Assembly (NCBI RefSeq): GCF_949987535.1
Contig: NC_080069.1
Location: forward strand, 37,127,269 to 37,191,268
DNA: 64,000 nucleotides
Reading direction: 5' to 3'
DNA from: Balaenoptera acutorostrata
Taxonomy: Eukaryota; Chordata; Mammalia; Artiodactyla; Balaenopteridae
Part shown: positions 1 to 12,406 of the stretch, piece by piece
How positions within the stretch are numbered: position 1 is the first letter of the stretch
Layout: each line of letters begins with the position of its first letter
Program-made: the position numbers and the translations under genes
The notes under the pieces: generated by a model
The model's database searches: none
Told to the model about the DNA's origin: nothing
The model's input: only the letters and a program-made list of their open reading frames with translations

Positions 1-1439
1 ACCAGAGAGAGAAAAATCTTTTTCTGAATATTCATGAGGTGTAATGAGTTTATGCTCTGATGTAATGCAGAGAACATTTGGTGATGTGACTTGTAGTGGA
101 CTCAGGGTCTACTGTGTAGACTCCCAACTATGACCTGAGCAGGTATTTCATCAGCAAATATTTGGGTATATTTAATTGAAATGCATTTGTACCAAGTCAA
201 CTCTTACAAAATATTGTTAAAATATTCTCCCTGGAAATAACATGGTGTTTTGTCCTAAATTTGACTACTCATATTAAGCAGTCTGAATAAATATGGTGGG
301 ACTTGGTGCCCTCTGAGGCATTGTTTGCTGAGAAGAGAATGCTTTTAAACCTCCTAGGACACTGAGAAAAGGTACAGACCCCCTTGGCTTCCTGGAAGCC
401 TGGTGTGCCAGCCAAGGCGTGTCCCACTTCCTCTTTTTCACTCACCATCAGGCACTAAAGTTCTTCATAAGTCACAAATGCAAATCTGATTCACCTCTTT
501 CTTACTGAGCAATCACAGCAACTGGACTTTGAAATTCAACTTAAAGAAAAAGAGAAAAGTCTATTTTTAATCAGAGAAAAACTTGAAGCTGAGTGAAAAA
601 TCCCTTCGTGAGTCCTGTTGAATGTAGACTAAAACCACTTTTGAGGTGATCATTAATTTTATGGAAGTGATATACACCAGAATCAACTTCTATCCCACTT
701 CATAATCAATCAGGTAATCAGCAAGTCTGAGGGAAGTGTGAGCGCTTTGCGTTCTCTCTGGTGCTCTGTGAGGTTATGGGAGAACAGAGTATCACTGTGT
801 CTTAAGTGAATGATCAGGGCTGGTTTCAAGTAATTTTAACCACAGAATTGAAACTATCAGGTAGAGGGAAGGAAATGCAGAATGACTTAAACAGCTGCTT
901 CATGAAAGGAAAACATCCAGTACCTGTTTCAATGTCCTCATTTGGTGGTATTTCTTAAGGATTGTGGCAAATTATGATATCTTTGAGAAAATCTTTAAAT
1001 TAAAAAAATTTTAAACAATATGTGTGCAACTAAAGAAAAACACTCAGAAATGCATTTTGTCTATAGTGTATTCATTTTATACATTTTTCCTGATATCATT
1101 ATGAATTAATACATATATTTTTCAAAAACTTCTTTCTAATATATTTTTTAAAATCCCTAATTCTAGATTATCACACTCTGAAACAACTTTCTCTTCCTGA
1201 GCCTATTTCACATAACAGAGCAAAAGTTTTCTTGCACAAGCATCACTTCTGTTAGACTAGAAGAGAGTGAATTTATAAGTTGTATTAAAGAAACAATTAA
1301 ACTTTGAAATTTAACCACCTTATCTGTTGTTGTTAAGACTATAATATGCCATAATTGGGCTTTTAAAAGTAACATTTGCTTGTTTTCTTTAATGTATAAA
1401 ACTATAAAGATGACACTAATAATGTTCTATAACCCTACC
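1..1439. other. AT-rich DNA, nothing recognised
   Basis: No open frame, repeat family or RNA gene could be supported here. The DNA is AT-rich with scattered A and T runs. Old, very diverged repeats may be present but could not be named by eye. Confidence 0.5.
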
Positions 1440-2010
1440 CATAGATAACCTCTGATAACACGTTTTTTAAAAATTAATTCAGGTACATAAAGAAAAATTC
1501 AAGCAGTACAGAAAGTTGTAAAGTGAAACGTAATATTCTCCTTCCTCATCTGGTCACTCTTTTCCTGTTATCGGCAGTTTCTTATAGTTCTTTCAGAAAA
1601 CATTTTCTCATATATCAAATGCACTGTACATACACAAACACACTCACACATGCACATATTTAAATTTTTTTCATAGAGGGCATCACACAACTAATACCCA
1701 TAGTGCCTCATCCGCCTTGTTTTCACATAATAAGATATCTTGAAGAACTTCCTACGTTAGCACAAATAGATCAATCTCATTCTTTTTAACAGCTGCAGAG
1801 CATCCAGTTCTGTCAGAAGCTATATATATCCAATATATTCTACAATATATTTCAGTAGCCCTTTATTAATTGGTATTTAAGTAGTTTCCAGGGTTTTTTT
1901 TTTTTTTAATTAAGGAAAATGCTGACTGAAGATCCTTTTATAGCTTGGCTTTTAAATATATATATATGTAGATTATATTCCTAGAAGTGGAATTTTTTTT
2001 AAACTAAGTT
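1440..2010 (-). mobile_element. Ancient L1 (L1M-type) fragment
   Basis: The stretch reads like the reverse complement of an old mammalian L1 3' portion. Landmarks in order are the region near 1700-1760 (cf. 'CATAATAAGATATCTTG'), 'CTCATTCTTTTTAACAGCTGCAGAG' in two pieces near 1777-1801, and 'TTCCTAGAAGTGGAATT' near 1978. The last corresponds to the antisense of the conserved C-terminal ORF2 segment. It is heavily diverged and non-functional. The (AT)n patch at about 1955-1967 is internal. Subfamily is uncertain. Confidence 0.6.
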
Positions 2011-3364
2011 TTCTTTTTCAGTCTATTCTAACATTTTATGTTACCTACAATCTAGAGGAAGGAAAGCTTTCTAATTTTGCTTAGGTTAGGAAGAAAAAAA
2101 TTGGAAAACACTGGTGACAGTGCACTGGCCAAATGCCTTGATTCATTTCAAATTCAAGTGTGGAGGTGCTTATCTTGAAGAGACGCTTAGAATGAGATGC
2201 AAAACAATGTTCTTCTCATTCTAGAGTACTACAGAGCAAGCCATCAAGTGAGTAGCATCTCCCACCCAGCAGGCTGTTCATTAAGAAATATAACCATTTA
2301 AAAATTGATACTTGATCACATCTTTGTGATTAAGTCACACTGTCAAAAATATTATTAGCCACACAGAACACACAAATGCTGACTGAAGGGAAGATCCACC
2401 TTGGGTCTGTCTCGGATGAGATTTATGTGAAGCTGTTAGCCCTGGACCACAACTGGAATCACTAAAGAACACTTCTTTGGATAAAATAGCTCACTCCTGT
2501 ATATCATCTAAGTGGTCCCTGAGCCATGTACAATTCTATAAGACCTACATGTTACAGAAACCAATTTTTAGAATCTTGCTTTCATTAAATATAGAATGTT
2601 CATTCTACTGGGAAAAACTCAACTCCTTTTGCCAGTATTAGCAGCCAGACCAAACCTTCTGTATATCAGCACCATATGACAATTCAAATTATGCCTAAGT
2701 CCCTGGGGGTGGGGAGAGTTGTGTCTTTAAAAAGAACAAAATTGCTGATGTAAGTCTGAATATAGAAGTTTCATTTTAGGGGAAAGAGAAACTTTTCTGG
2801 GTGAGGCTAGATTTGCTCCATAAATCAAGCCAGACAAATGTCCACAAGGTCAGGCCCTTTGGTGATGTTTCTAAGGGGAGCGGACCTGGCGCCCCTGAAC
2901 CTTTGCCATCCCTCTGCATTCCCTCCCTCTGTACCCCGGAGGTATCAATAGGAAAGAGGTCACATGCCCACTAAAGCAATCCCACCCTGTTTGTGAGCAC
3001 AAATGGGGTCCCCTAGGTGATTGTCTTTAGGACGTTTCTGGGAGTTTGAGAAAACTGACACTCCATGAGTTCCTTTAATTTAGTTGTGAGTAGGAACAAT
3101 TCTTTCACAGGTTTTCTGTACTCTTAGTAAATGAATAGTGAGAATTTGAGTGGATAAAAAAGCAGGCAAAAAATATGGTCAGTGATGTACCTCTGTCCCT
3201 GAGATATTCGCAGTGAAAATTAGATATTGATTTCAAATAGCTAAAGGGAATAAAAAATGAAACACATGGGAAATTGCAGAAATAGATGGAGATACCTACA
3301 AAGCAGAGCAGAATTGAGCTGCTTTCCTTAGATGTGCCCTTCCATTTTATAAACTAACCCTTTT
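2011..3364. other. Stretch without recognised genes or repeats
   Basis: Mixed-composition DNA with no supportable coding frame. The part around 2870-3010 is somewhat richer in GC than the rest. Nothing could be assigned to a known family. Confidence 0.45.
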
Positions 3365-3530
3365 AACAAGTATTTTGAGCACCCATGCACCAGACTCTCC
3401 TAGGTATAGGTGTATAGAGATTCTGTCCCACAAATAGTCCAAATAATGCTTTGAGTTTAAAATGGTTTCCATCACAACTACTGAAGCACAATACTGAGCT
3501 GTGTGAATAGAGCAAATACACGGGAAAAGA
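3365..3530 (-). mobile_element. L2 3'-end fragment
   Basis: Matches the antisense of the L2 LINE 3' end. A 'TTTTGAGCACCCATGCACCAG' like stretch near 3374 corresponds to the antisense of the 'TAGGTGCTCAATAAA' terminal motif, followed by the antisense of the segment that reads 'CTAGAACAGTGCC'. It is short and diverged. Confidence 0.5.
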
Positions 3531-3629
3531 CCCACCAGATATATGCTAAGAAAAAGAAATAAAGCTGGGCTTTTGAAATATAATATAAATGAGTATTTAT
3601 AGAATCTGGAAAAAAATTACTTCTTTGGT

Positions 3630-3835
3630 ATGACAGTATACTTTTTCCAAAATCCAAGGAACATTTATAAAATTAACCATATCTCGATTAATGTTAAAAA
3701 CAATTTTAAAAAATGCAGATCACATTCTCTGATCACAGTGCAGTGGGTGGAGGGAAGGGGAGAATCACTTCAAAAAAATAGAGCCAAAGCCCATACAACT
3801 CTGTGAACCTCTGGATTGAAACATACCTGAAGACA
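3630..3835 (+). mobile_element. Ancient L1 ORF2 endonuclease-region fragment
   Basis: The fragment resembles the C-terminal part of an L1 ORF2 endonuclease domain. At 3728-3736 TCT-GAT-CAC encodes Ser-Asp-His, the conserved motif that ends this domain. Upstream sequence fits the stretch that precedes it in L1. The frame is broken and the copy is old. It is followed by ORF1-like sequence, so it is probably a different insertion from the next entry. Confidence 0.5.
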
Positions 3836-4975
3836 ATTCAACCCTAGACTTTTTGGTTATTTCCTCCAGAAACCCCCTACCCCTCTCTTTGTAAACCAAG
3901 TTTCCTGCCATTCACAACAAAAATATTCTAATACTATTATCTGGAAATTCTGTACTCAGTCTAATTATAAATTAAGTGTGATGAAATAATGAAAATATTT
4001 TCAGACCAAGTTGAGCTCTCATAGGGCCTTTCTCAGGCAGTTATACCAGGATCTGAGATGTAGTGAACTGAACCCAGGAGAATGACAAAGGGAAGCTCCA
4101 GAATGCAGCTGTGCAGCAATCTAGGAAACAATTAGTGTTAGGGAGCTAGGTGTCCAAGAAAGAGGTATCTTGGAAAAGGAGATTTCATACATTTCATAGT
4201 ATTCTTTGGAGAATGGAAAAAATATTTAAGTTGAAATAAAACCTACAATACCAGAATAAATAAGCAATTAGAAGCTCCACAAGGAACAAGAAAAGGAAAT
4301 ATAAACATAGCACATTTCTTGGATCTACAGTGAACAGTATTTACATGGTCATAGTACCATAAGGATTTAATTGAGTTTCAGCTTTTAGAATCAAAGTATT
4401 GACACAGCACAGATGCATTTACCATTTCAGAGCAGAATATAAATAATAAATACCATCAGTCTTGACAATGTGGAAGTTGTCAAGTTTGTTCAATAGATGA
4501 CAGAAAGTGGAAAGGGAAAGGGAAAGGGAAGAATGACAGAAGAGGGAAACACTATGAGTCTAAGATCCTTATGTTGGTAATTGACCAAAAAAAAAGAAAT
4601 ATGTAAGTATATTATTCAAAGTTACAAAAGCAACTGATAAAGATAAAATGAATGACATGAATATATGGAAGATAGGAAAGAAAATGAGCTAAATACAGTG
4701 GCAGGAAGTCAAGAGATGGCTTTTTAAAGGGATACTTCAAGAAATAGGGATTTATGTATATTATTTAGAGGTATTGAGTAGATTTAAAGATATTGAGAAT
4801 CACACAAACAACTAAAATCAGAAAACGTTAGAAGAGTAACACGGTTGCCTCAGGGAACAGGACTGAGATGGGGCTAGGGACAGATGATTTTCATTTTAAA
4901 TTCTTACGATCTAATTAAATATTTAAACCATGTGTAGATTACTTTGATAAAAATAAAAGATCAATGCTTAAAAAT
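3836..4975 (+). mobile_element. Probable HAL1/L1M-type LINE fragment
   Basis: Around 3945-4010 the sequence resembles the C-terminal end of an L1/HAL1 ORF1, including an 'ATTTTCAGACCAAG' motif. Near 4840-4970 it resembles an L1-type 3' end: a 'GGTTGCCTCAGGGAACAGG' block followed by an A-rich end with AATAAAAG. An ORF1-like piece followed by about 1 kb of non-coding sequence and an L1-like 3' end is the layout of HAL1, which lacks ORF2. The (GGGAAA)n patch at 4507-4530 lies inside it. The family name is from memory. Confidence 0.45.
4507..4530. repeat. Short (GGAAAG)n simple repeat
   Basis: About four units of a purine hexamer, GGAAAG. No function is implied. Confidence 0.8.
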
Positions 4976-5221
4976 GAAATCATACTCCACTCCACTCAGA
5001 ATTAAAAGAATTCAACCAAATTACTTTCAATTTATCAACTTTGCAAAAAAGTGAAAATATCACGATTCCCAAGGTAAGCCAGGATGTAGGGAACAGATAG
5101 GAGGCATATTCAAAATAATTTAACAACCAATATAGTACAGACACCAACCTCTCAAAACCGATGCCAGCCATAAAGTACCATATGTTCATCCAGTGCCTGA
5201 CAGCTGAATATCAGTCAAGGT

Positions 5222-5230
5222 GGCAGGCGT
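5222..5230 (+). repeat. Putative left target-site duplication of the full-length L1
   Basis: GGCAGGCGT directly precedes the L1 5' end and recurs at 12407-12415 just beyond the 3' A-tract. The flanks also match as AAGG before each copy, but with a 4-nt G-run length difference. L1 duplications are usually 7-20 bp, so this is plausible but not proven. Confidence 0.5.
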
Positions 5231-7274
5231 GACGGGAGGAGCTTCAAGATGGTGGAAGAGTAAGACATGGAGATCACCTTTCTTCCCACAAGTACATCAG
5301 CAATACATCTACATGTGGAACACCTCCTACAGAACACCTACTGAATGCTGGCAGAAGAACTCAGACGTCCCAAAAGGCAAAAAACTCCCCACGTAACTGG
5401 GTAGGGCAAAAGAAAAAAGAAAAAACAGAGACAAAAGAATAGGGACGGGACCTGCACCAGTGGGAGGGAGCTGTGAAGGAGGAAAGGTTTCCACACACTA
5501 GGAACCCTCTTCGTGGGCAGAGACTGTGGGTGGCAGAGGGGGGAAGCTTCGGAGCCACAGAGGAGAGCGCAGCAACAGGGGTGCAGAGAGCAAAGCGGAG
5601 AGATTCCCGCACAGAGGATCGGTGCCGACCAGCACTCACCAGCCCTAGAGGCTTGTCTGCTCATCCACCGGGGAGGGTGGGGGCTGGGAGCTGAGGCTCG
5701 GGCTTCGGTTGGATCGCAGGGAGAGGACTGGGGTTGACAGCGAGAAAACAGTCTGAAGGGGGCTAGTGCACCACGGCTAGCCGGGAGGGAGTCTGGGAAA
5801 AAGTCTGGACCGGGCGGAGAGGCAAGAGACATTTTCTTGCCTCTTTGTTTAGTGGTGCGCGAGGAGAGGGGATTAAGAGCGCCTCCTAAGCGAGCTCCAG
5901 AGATGGGCGCAAGCCATGGCTATCATTGTGGACACCAGAGACAGGTATGAGACACTAAGGCCACTGCTGCAGCCATCAAGAAGCCTGTGTACAAGCACAG
6001 GTCACCATCCACACCTCCCCTCCCAGGAGCCTGTGCAGCCCACCACTGCCAGGGTCCCGTGATCCAGGGACAACTTCCCCGGGAAAACACACGGTGTGCC
6101 TCAGGCTGGTGCAACGTCACACTGGCCTCTGCCACCACAGGCTCGCCCTGAACTCTGTACCCCTCCCTCCCCCCAGCATGAATGAGCCAGAGCCCCCTAA
6201 TCAGCTTCTACTTTAACCCCGTCCTGTCTGAGCGAAGAACAGACGCCCTCAGGCGACCTACACGAGAGGAGGGGCCAAATCCAAAGCTGAACCCCAGGAG
6301 CTGTGCGAACAAAGAAGAGAAAGGGAAATCTCTCCCAGCAGCCTCAGGAGCAGCGGATTAAATCCCCACAGTCAACTTGAGGTACCCTGCATCTCTGGAA
6401 TACCTGAATAGACAATGAATCATCCCAAATTGAGGTGGTGGATGCTGGGAGCAACAAAATATATATTTTTTCCCTTTTTCTCTTTTTGTGAGAGTGTATG
6501 TGTATGCTTCTGTGTGTGACTTTGTCTGTACAGCTTTGCTTTTACCATTTGTCCTAGGGTTCTATCTGTCCATTTTTTGTTGGCCTGTTTGTTTGTTTTT
6601 AGTATAGTTTTTAGTGCTTGTTGTCATTGGTGGATTTGTTTTTTGGTTTGGTTGCTCTCTTCTTTCTTTCTTTCATTTTTTATTACTTAAAATTATTTTT
6701 TATTTTTAATTTTTTATTCTGATAACTTTACTTTATTTTACTTTTTTCTTTCTTTCTTTCTCCCTTTTATTCTGAACTGAGTAGATGACAGGATCATGGC
6801 ACTCTGGCCGGGCATCCGGCATGTGCCTCTGAGGTGGGAGAGCTGAGTTCAGGACATTGGTCCACCAGAGACCTCCCAGCTCCACGTAATATCAAACAGC
6901 AAAAATCTCACAGAGATCTCCATCTCAACGCCATGACCCAGTTCCACTCAATGACCAGCAAGTTACAGTGCTGGACACCCTATGCCAAGCAACAACCAAG
7001 ACAGGAACACAACCCCACCCATTAGCAGAGAGGCTGCCTAAAATCATAATAAGGTTGCAAACACCCCAAAACACACCACCAGATGTGGACCTGCCCACCA
7101 GAAGGACAAGATCCAGCCTCATCCACCAGAACACAGGCAACAGTCCCCTCCACCAGGAAGCCTACGCAACCCACTGAACCAACCTTAGCCACTGGGGGAA
7201 GACACCAAAAACAACAGGAACTATGAACGTGCAGCTTGCAAAAACGAAACCCCAAACACAGTAAGTTAAGCAAA
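5231..7274 (+). promoter_or_regulatory. L1 5' UTR with internal promoter region
   Basis: L1 5' UTRs carry an internal pol II promoter. A CAAGATGG motif at 5245-5252, near the element start, fits the YY1 site that positions L1 transcription starts in human L1; its role here is inferred. The first ~1.1 kb is GC-rich with scattered, partly eroded CpGs. From about 6450 to 6780 it changes to a pyrimidine-rich block with TTTCTTTC runs. From 6800 to 7270 the composition becomes A/C-rich and leads into ORF1. A 164-codon antisense frame lies at 5338-5832 (see findings). Confidence 0.75.
5245..5252 (+). promoter_or_regulatory. YY1-like motif at L1 5' end
   Basis: CAAGATGG about 15 nt inside the element matches the YY1 core found at the start of human L1 5' UTRs. 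The match is visible; binding is inferred. Confidence 0.45.
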
Positions 7275-8167
7275 ATGAGAAGACAGAGAAACACACAGCA
7301 GATGAAGGAGCAAGGTAAAAACCCATCAGACCAAATAAATGAAGAGGAAATAGGCAGTCCACCTGAAAAAGAATTCAGAATAATCATAGTAAAGATGATC
7401 CAAAATTGTGGAAATAGAATGGAGAATATACAAAAAACGTTTAACAAGGACCTAGAAGAACTAAAGAGCAAACAAACAATGATGAAAAACACAATAAACG
7501 AAATTAAAAATTCTCTAGAAGGAATCAATAGCAGAATAACTGAGGCAGAAGAACGGATAAGTGACCTGGAAGATAAAATAGTGGAAATAACTACTGCAGA
7601 GCAGAATAAAGATAAAAGATTGAAAAGAATTGAGGACAGTCTCGGAGACCTCTGGGACAACATTAAATGCACCAACATTTGAATTATAGGGGTCCCGAAA
7701 GAAGAAGAGAAAAAAAAAGGGACTGAGAAAATATTTGAAGAGATTATAGTTGAAAACTTCCCTAATATGGGAAAGGAAGCATTTAATCAAGTCCAGGAAG
7801 CACAGAGAGTCCCATACAGGATAAATCCAAGGAGAAACATGCCAAGAACATATTAATCAAACTATCAAAAATTAAATACAAAGAAAAAATATTAAAAGCA
7901 GCAAGGGAAAAACAACAAACAACATACAAGGGAATTCCCATGAGGTTAACAGCTGATCTTTCAGCAGAATCTCTGCAAGCCAGAAGGGAGTGGCAGGACA
8001 CATTTAAAGTGATGAAAGGGGAAAATCTACAACTAAGATTACTCTACCCAGCAAGGATCTCATTCAGATTCGACGGAGAAATTAAAACCTTTACAGACAA
8101 GCAAAAGCTAAGAGAATTCAGCATCCCCAAACCAGCTTTACAACAAATGCTAAAGGAACTTCTCTAG
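7275..8167 (+). pseudogene. L1 ORF1 (RNA-binding chaperone), broken
   Basis: ORF1p is a trimeric nucleic-acid chaperone that coats L1 RNA. The start chosen is the ATG at 7275 (protein begins MRRQRNTQQMK); an upstream in-frame ATG at 7236 exists, but the MRRQR start is usual for this type. Residues about 30-130 form a charged, heptad-like coiled coil (EGINSRITEAEERISDLEDK). The frame stops at 7680-7682, where a TGA sits at a position that appears to be CGA (Arg) in the family. A single-base loss near 7845-7850 then shifts the reading frame. The C-terminal RNA-binding part continues in the new frame from 7940 (LLYPARISFRFDGEIKTF) to the stop at 8165-8167. Total length of about 295 codons is near normal. 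Confidence 0.88.
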
Positions 8168-8225
8168 GCAGGAAACACAAGAGAAGGAAAAGACCTACAA
8201 TAGCAAACCCAAAACAATTAAGAAA

Positions 8226-11200
8226 ATGGTAATAGGAACATACATATCGATAAACACCTTAAATGTAAATACATTAAATGCTCCAACCAAAAGACAGAGA
8301 CTGGCTGAATGGATACAAAAAGAAGACCCATATATAAGACCATTGGAAAAAAGATATTCCATGCAAATGGAAATCAAAAGAAAGCTGGAGTAGCAATACT
8401 CATATAAGACAGAATAGACATTAAAATAAAGACTGTTGCAAGAGACAAACAAAGACACTACATAATGATTAAGGGATCAATCCAAGCAGAAGATATAACA
8501 ATTGTAAATATTTATGCACCCAACATAGGAGCACCTCAATACATAAGGCAAATGCTAACACCATAAAAGGGAAAATTGACATTAACACAATCATAATAGG
8601 GGACTTTAACACCCCACTTTCACCAATAAGCAGATCATCCAAAATGAAAATAAATCAGGAAAAAGAAGGTTTCAGTGACCCATTAAACAAGATGGACTTA
8701 ACTGATATTTATAGGACATTCCACCCAAAAACAACAGAATACACTTTCTTCTCAAGTGCTCATGGAACATTCTCCAGGATAGATCATATCTTGGGTCACA
8801 AATCAAGCCTTGGTAAATTTAAGATAATCGAAATCATGTCAAGTATCTTTTCCGACCACAACGCTATGAGACTAGATATTAATTACAGGAAAAAAATCTG
8901 TAAGAAATACAAACACATGGAAGCTAAACAACACACTACTTAATAACCAAGAGATCACTGAAGAAATCAAAGAGGAAATCAAAAAATACCTAGAAACAAA
9001 TGACAATGAAAACACGATGACCCAAAACCTACGGGATGCAGCAAAAGCAGTTCTAAGAGGGAAGTTTATAGCAATACAATCCTATCTTAGGAAACAAGAA
9101 ACATCTCAAATAAACAACCTAACCTTACACCTAAAGCAATTAGAGAAAAAAGAACAAAAAAACCCCAAAGTTAGCTGAAAGAAAGAAATCATAAATATCA
9201 GATCAGAAATGAATGAAAAAGAAATGAAGGAAATGATAACAAAGATCAATAAAACTAAAAGCTGGTTCTTTGCGAAGATAAACAAAATTGATAAACCATT
9301 AGCCAGACTCATCAAGAAAAAAAGGGAGAAGACTCAAATCAATAGAATTAGAAATGAAAAAGGAGAAGTTACAACTGACACTGCAGAAATAAAAAGGATC
9401 ATGAGAGATTACTACAAGCAACTCTATGCCAATAAAATGGACAACCTGGAAGAAATGGACAAATTCTTACAAATGCACAATGTTCTGAGACTGAACCAGG
9501 AAGAAATAGGAAGTATGAACAGACCAATCACAAGCACTGAAATTCAAACTGTGATTAAAAATCTTCCAGCAAACAAAAGCACAGGACCAGATGGCTTCAC
9601 AGGTGAATTCTATCAAACATTTAGAGAAGAGCTAACACCTATTCTTCTCAAACTCTTCCAAAATATAGCAGAGGGAGGAACACTCCCAAACTCATTCTAC
9701 GAGGCCACCATCACTCTGATACCAAAAGCAGACAAAGATGTCACAAAGAAAGAAAACAACAGGCTAACATCACTGATGAACATAGATGCAAAAATCCTCA
9801 ACAAAATACTAGCAAACAGAATCCAAAAGCACATTAAAAGGATCATACACCATGATCAAGTGGGGTTTATCCCAGGAATGCAAGGATTCTTTAATATACG
9901 CAAGTCAATCAACGTGATACACCATATTAACAAATTGAAGGAGAAAAACCATGTGATCATCTCGATAGGTGCAGAGAATGCTTTTGACAAAATTCAACAC
10001 CCATTTTTGATAAAAACCCTCCAGAAAGTAGGCAAAGAGGAAACTTAACTCAACATAATAAAGGCCATATATGACAAACACCCAGACAACATCGTCCTCA
10101 ATAGTGAAAAACTGAAACCTTTTCCACTAAGATCAGGAGCAAGACAAGGTTGCTCACTCTCACCACTATTGTTCAACATAGTTTTGGACGTTTTAGCCAG
10201 AGCAATCAGAGAAGAAAAAGAAATAAAAGGAATCCAAATCGGAAAAGAAGAAGTAAAGCTGTCACTGTTTGCAGATGACATGACACTATACATAGAGAAT
10301 CCTAAAGATGCTACCAGAAAACTATAAGAGCTAATCAATGAATTTGGTAAAGTAGCAGGATACAAAATTAATGCACAGAAATCTCTTGCATTCCTATACA
10401 CTAATGATGAAAGGTCTGAAAGTGAAATTAAGAAAACACTCCCATTTACCTTTGCAACAAAAAGAATAAAATATCTAGGAATAAACCTACCTAAGGAGAC
10501 AAAAGACCTGTATGCAGAAAATTATAAGACACTGATGAAAGAAATTAAAGATGATACAAATAGATGGAGAGATATACCATGTTCTTGGATTGGAAGAATC
10601 AACATGGTGAAAATGACTCTACTACCCAAAGCAGTCTACAGATTCAATGCAATCCCTATCAAACTACCACTGGCATTTTTAACAGAACTGGGAAAAAAAA
10701 TTCACAACTTGTATGGAAACAGAAAAGACCCCAAAGAGCCAAAGCAATCCTGGAAAGAAAAACGGTGCTGGAGGAATCAGGCTCCCTGACTTCAGACTAT
10801 ACTACAAAGCTACAGTAATCAAGACAGTATGGTACTGGCACAAAAACAGAAATATAGATCACTGGAACAGGATAGAAACCCCAGAGACAAACCCACGCAC
10901 ATATGGTCACCTTATCTTTGATAAAGGAGGCAAAAATATACAGTGGAGGAAAGACAGCCTCTTCAATAAGTGGTGCTGGGAAAACTGGACAGCTACACGT
11001 AAAAGAATGAAATTAGAACACTCCCTTACACCATACACAAAAATAAACTCAGAATGGATTAAAGACCTAAATGTAAGGCCAGACACCATCAAACTCTTAG
11101 AGGAAACCATAGGCAGAACACTCTATGACATAAACCACAGCAAGATCTTTTTTTACCCACCTCCTAGAGAAATGGAAATATAAACAAAAATAAACAAATG

Positions 11201-11990
11201 GGACCTAATGAAACATAAAAGCTTTTGCACAGCAAAGGAAACCGTAAACAAGACGAAAAGACAACCCTCAGAATGGGAGAAAATGTTTGCAAATGAAGCA
11301 ACTGACAAAGGATTAATCTCCAAAATGTACAAGCAGCTCATGCAGCTCAATATCAAAAAACAAACAACCCTGCCCAAAAATGGGCAGAAGACCTAAATAG
11401 ACATTTCTCCAAAGAAGATATACAGATTTCCAACAAACACATGAAAGAATGCTCAACATCATTAATCATTAGAGAAATGCAAATCAAAACTACAATGAGA
11501 TATCATCTCACACCGGTCAGAATGGACATCATCAAAAAATCTACAAACAATAAATGCTGGAGAGGGTGTGGAGAAAAGGGAACACTCTTGCACTGTTGGA
11601 TGGGAATGTAAATTGATACAGCCACTATGGAGAACAGTATGGAGGGTCCTTAAAAATGTAAAAATAGAACTACCATACGACCCAGCAATCCCACTACTGG
11701 GCATATACCCTGAGAAAACCATAATGCAAAAAGAGTCATATACCACAATGTTCACTGAAACTCTATTTACAATAGCCAGGACATGGAAGCAACCTAAGTG
11801 TCCATCGACAGATTAATGGATAAAGAAGATGGAGCACATATACACAATGGAATATTACTCAGCCATAAAAAGAAACGAAATTGAGTTATTTGTAGTGAGG
11901 TGGATGAACTTAGAGTCTGTCATACAGAGTGATGTAAGTCAGAAAGAGAAAAACAAATACTGTATGCTAACACATATATATGGAATCTAA
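8226..11990 (+). pseudogene. L1 ORF2 (endonuclease/reverse transcriptase), broken
   Basis: ORF2p nicks target DNA and reverse-transcribes L1 RNA. The start is the ATG at 8226. The endonuclease region runs to about 8900; the Ser-Asp-His motif is visible near 8848-8858 (IFSDHNAMRLDI). An apparent deletion near 8335-8345 removes part of the endonuclease, judged from family memory to be some 50-60 nt. The reverse transcriptase spans about 9209-10800, with [30 protein letters not shown] and FADD (10269-10280 region) intact. Motif A reads [11 protein letters not shown]: the catalytic Asp position (9968-9970) is GGT, Gly. The C-terminal domain runs to the stop at 11988-11990. The frame changes at least five times, and TAA stops fall at 8405, 10046, 10324, 11181 and 11814. 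The product is not functional. Confidence 0.9.
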
Positions 11991-12370
11991 AAAACTATGG
12001 TCATGAAGAACCTAGGGGCAGGACAGGAATAAACATGCAGACCTACTAGAGAATGGACTTGAGGTTATGGGGAGGGGGAAGGGTAAGCTGGGACAAAGTG
12101 AGAGAGTGGCATGGACATATATACACTACCAAATGTAAAACCGATAGCTAGAGGGAAGCAGCCACATAGCATAGGAAGATCAGCTCGGTGCTTTGTGACC
12201 AGCTAGAGGCGTGGGATGGGGAGTGTGGGAGGGAGGGAGACGGAAGTGGGAAGAGATATGGGGATATGTATATGTATAGCTGATTCACTTTGTTATAAAG
12301 CAGAAACTAACACACCACTGTAAAGCTATTATACTCCAATAAAGATGTTAAAAAATAAAATAAAATAAAT
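11991..12370 (+). other. L1 3' UTR and polyadenylation signal
   Basis: A 3' UTR of about 350 nt with a G-rich patch (12064-12085) that is typical of L1 3' UTRs. AATAAA at 12338-12343 is followed by an imperfect A-rich tail with AATAA interruptions. A further 21 nt of non-A sequence and a second A-run follow at 12371-12399. Confidence 0.85.
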
Positions 12371-12406
12371 GCTATGGAAGTGAAAATAGAGAAAAAAAAG
12401 GAGGGG

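Larger units (their letters stand above)
5231..12370 (+). mobile_element. Near full-length LINE-1 (cetacean-type L1), inactive
   Basis: A complete L1 layout of about 7.1 kb: a ~2-kb 5' UTR (5231-7274), ORF1 (7275-8167), ORF2 (8226-11990) and a ~0.37-kb 3' UTR. The end has AATAAA at 12338-12343 and an AATAA-rich tail. L1 copies itself through an RNA intermediate, with ORF1p as RNA chaperone and ORF2p as endonuclease and reverse transcriptase. Both reading frames here carry stops and frameshifts, and ORF2 has lost the motif A catalytic aspartate, so the copy cannot move by itself. The 5' start and full length are unusual, because most genomic L1 copies are 5'-truncated. Its sequence agrees closely with the L1 type I know from whale genomes, which supports the host assignment. 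Damage to both ORFs suggests an insertion of moderate age. Confidence 0.93.

Noticed and set aside
9209..10048. 279-codon reverse-transcriptase frame as a host gene
   Set aside because: It is an undisturbed section of the L1 ORF2 between frameshifts, flanked by the rest of the L1.
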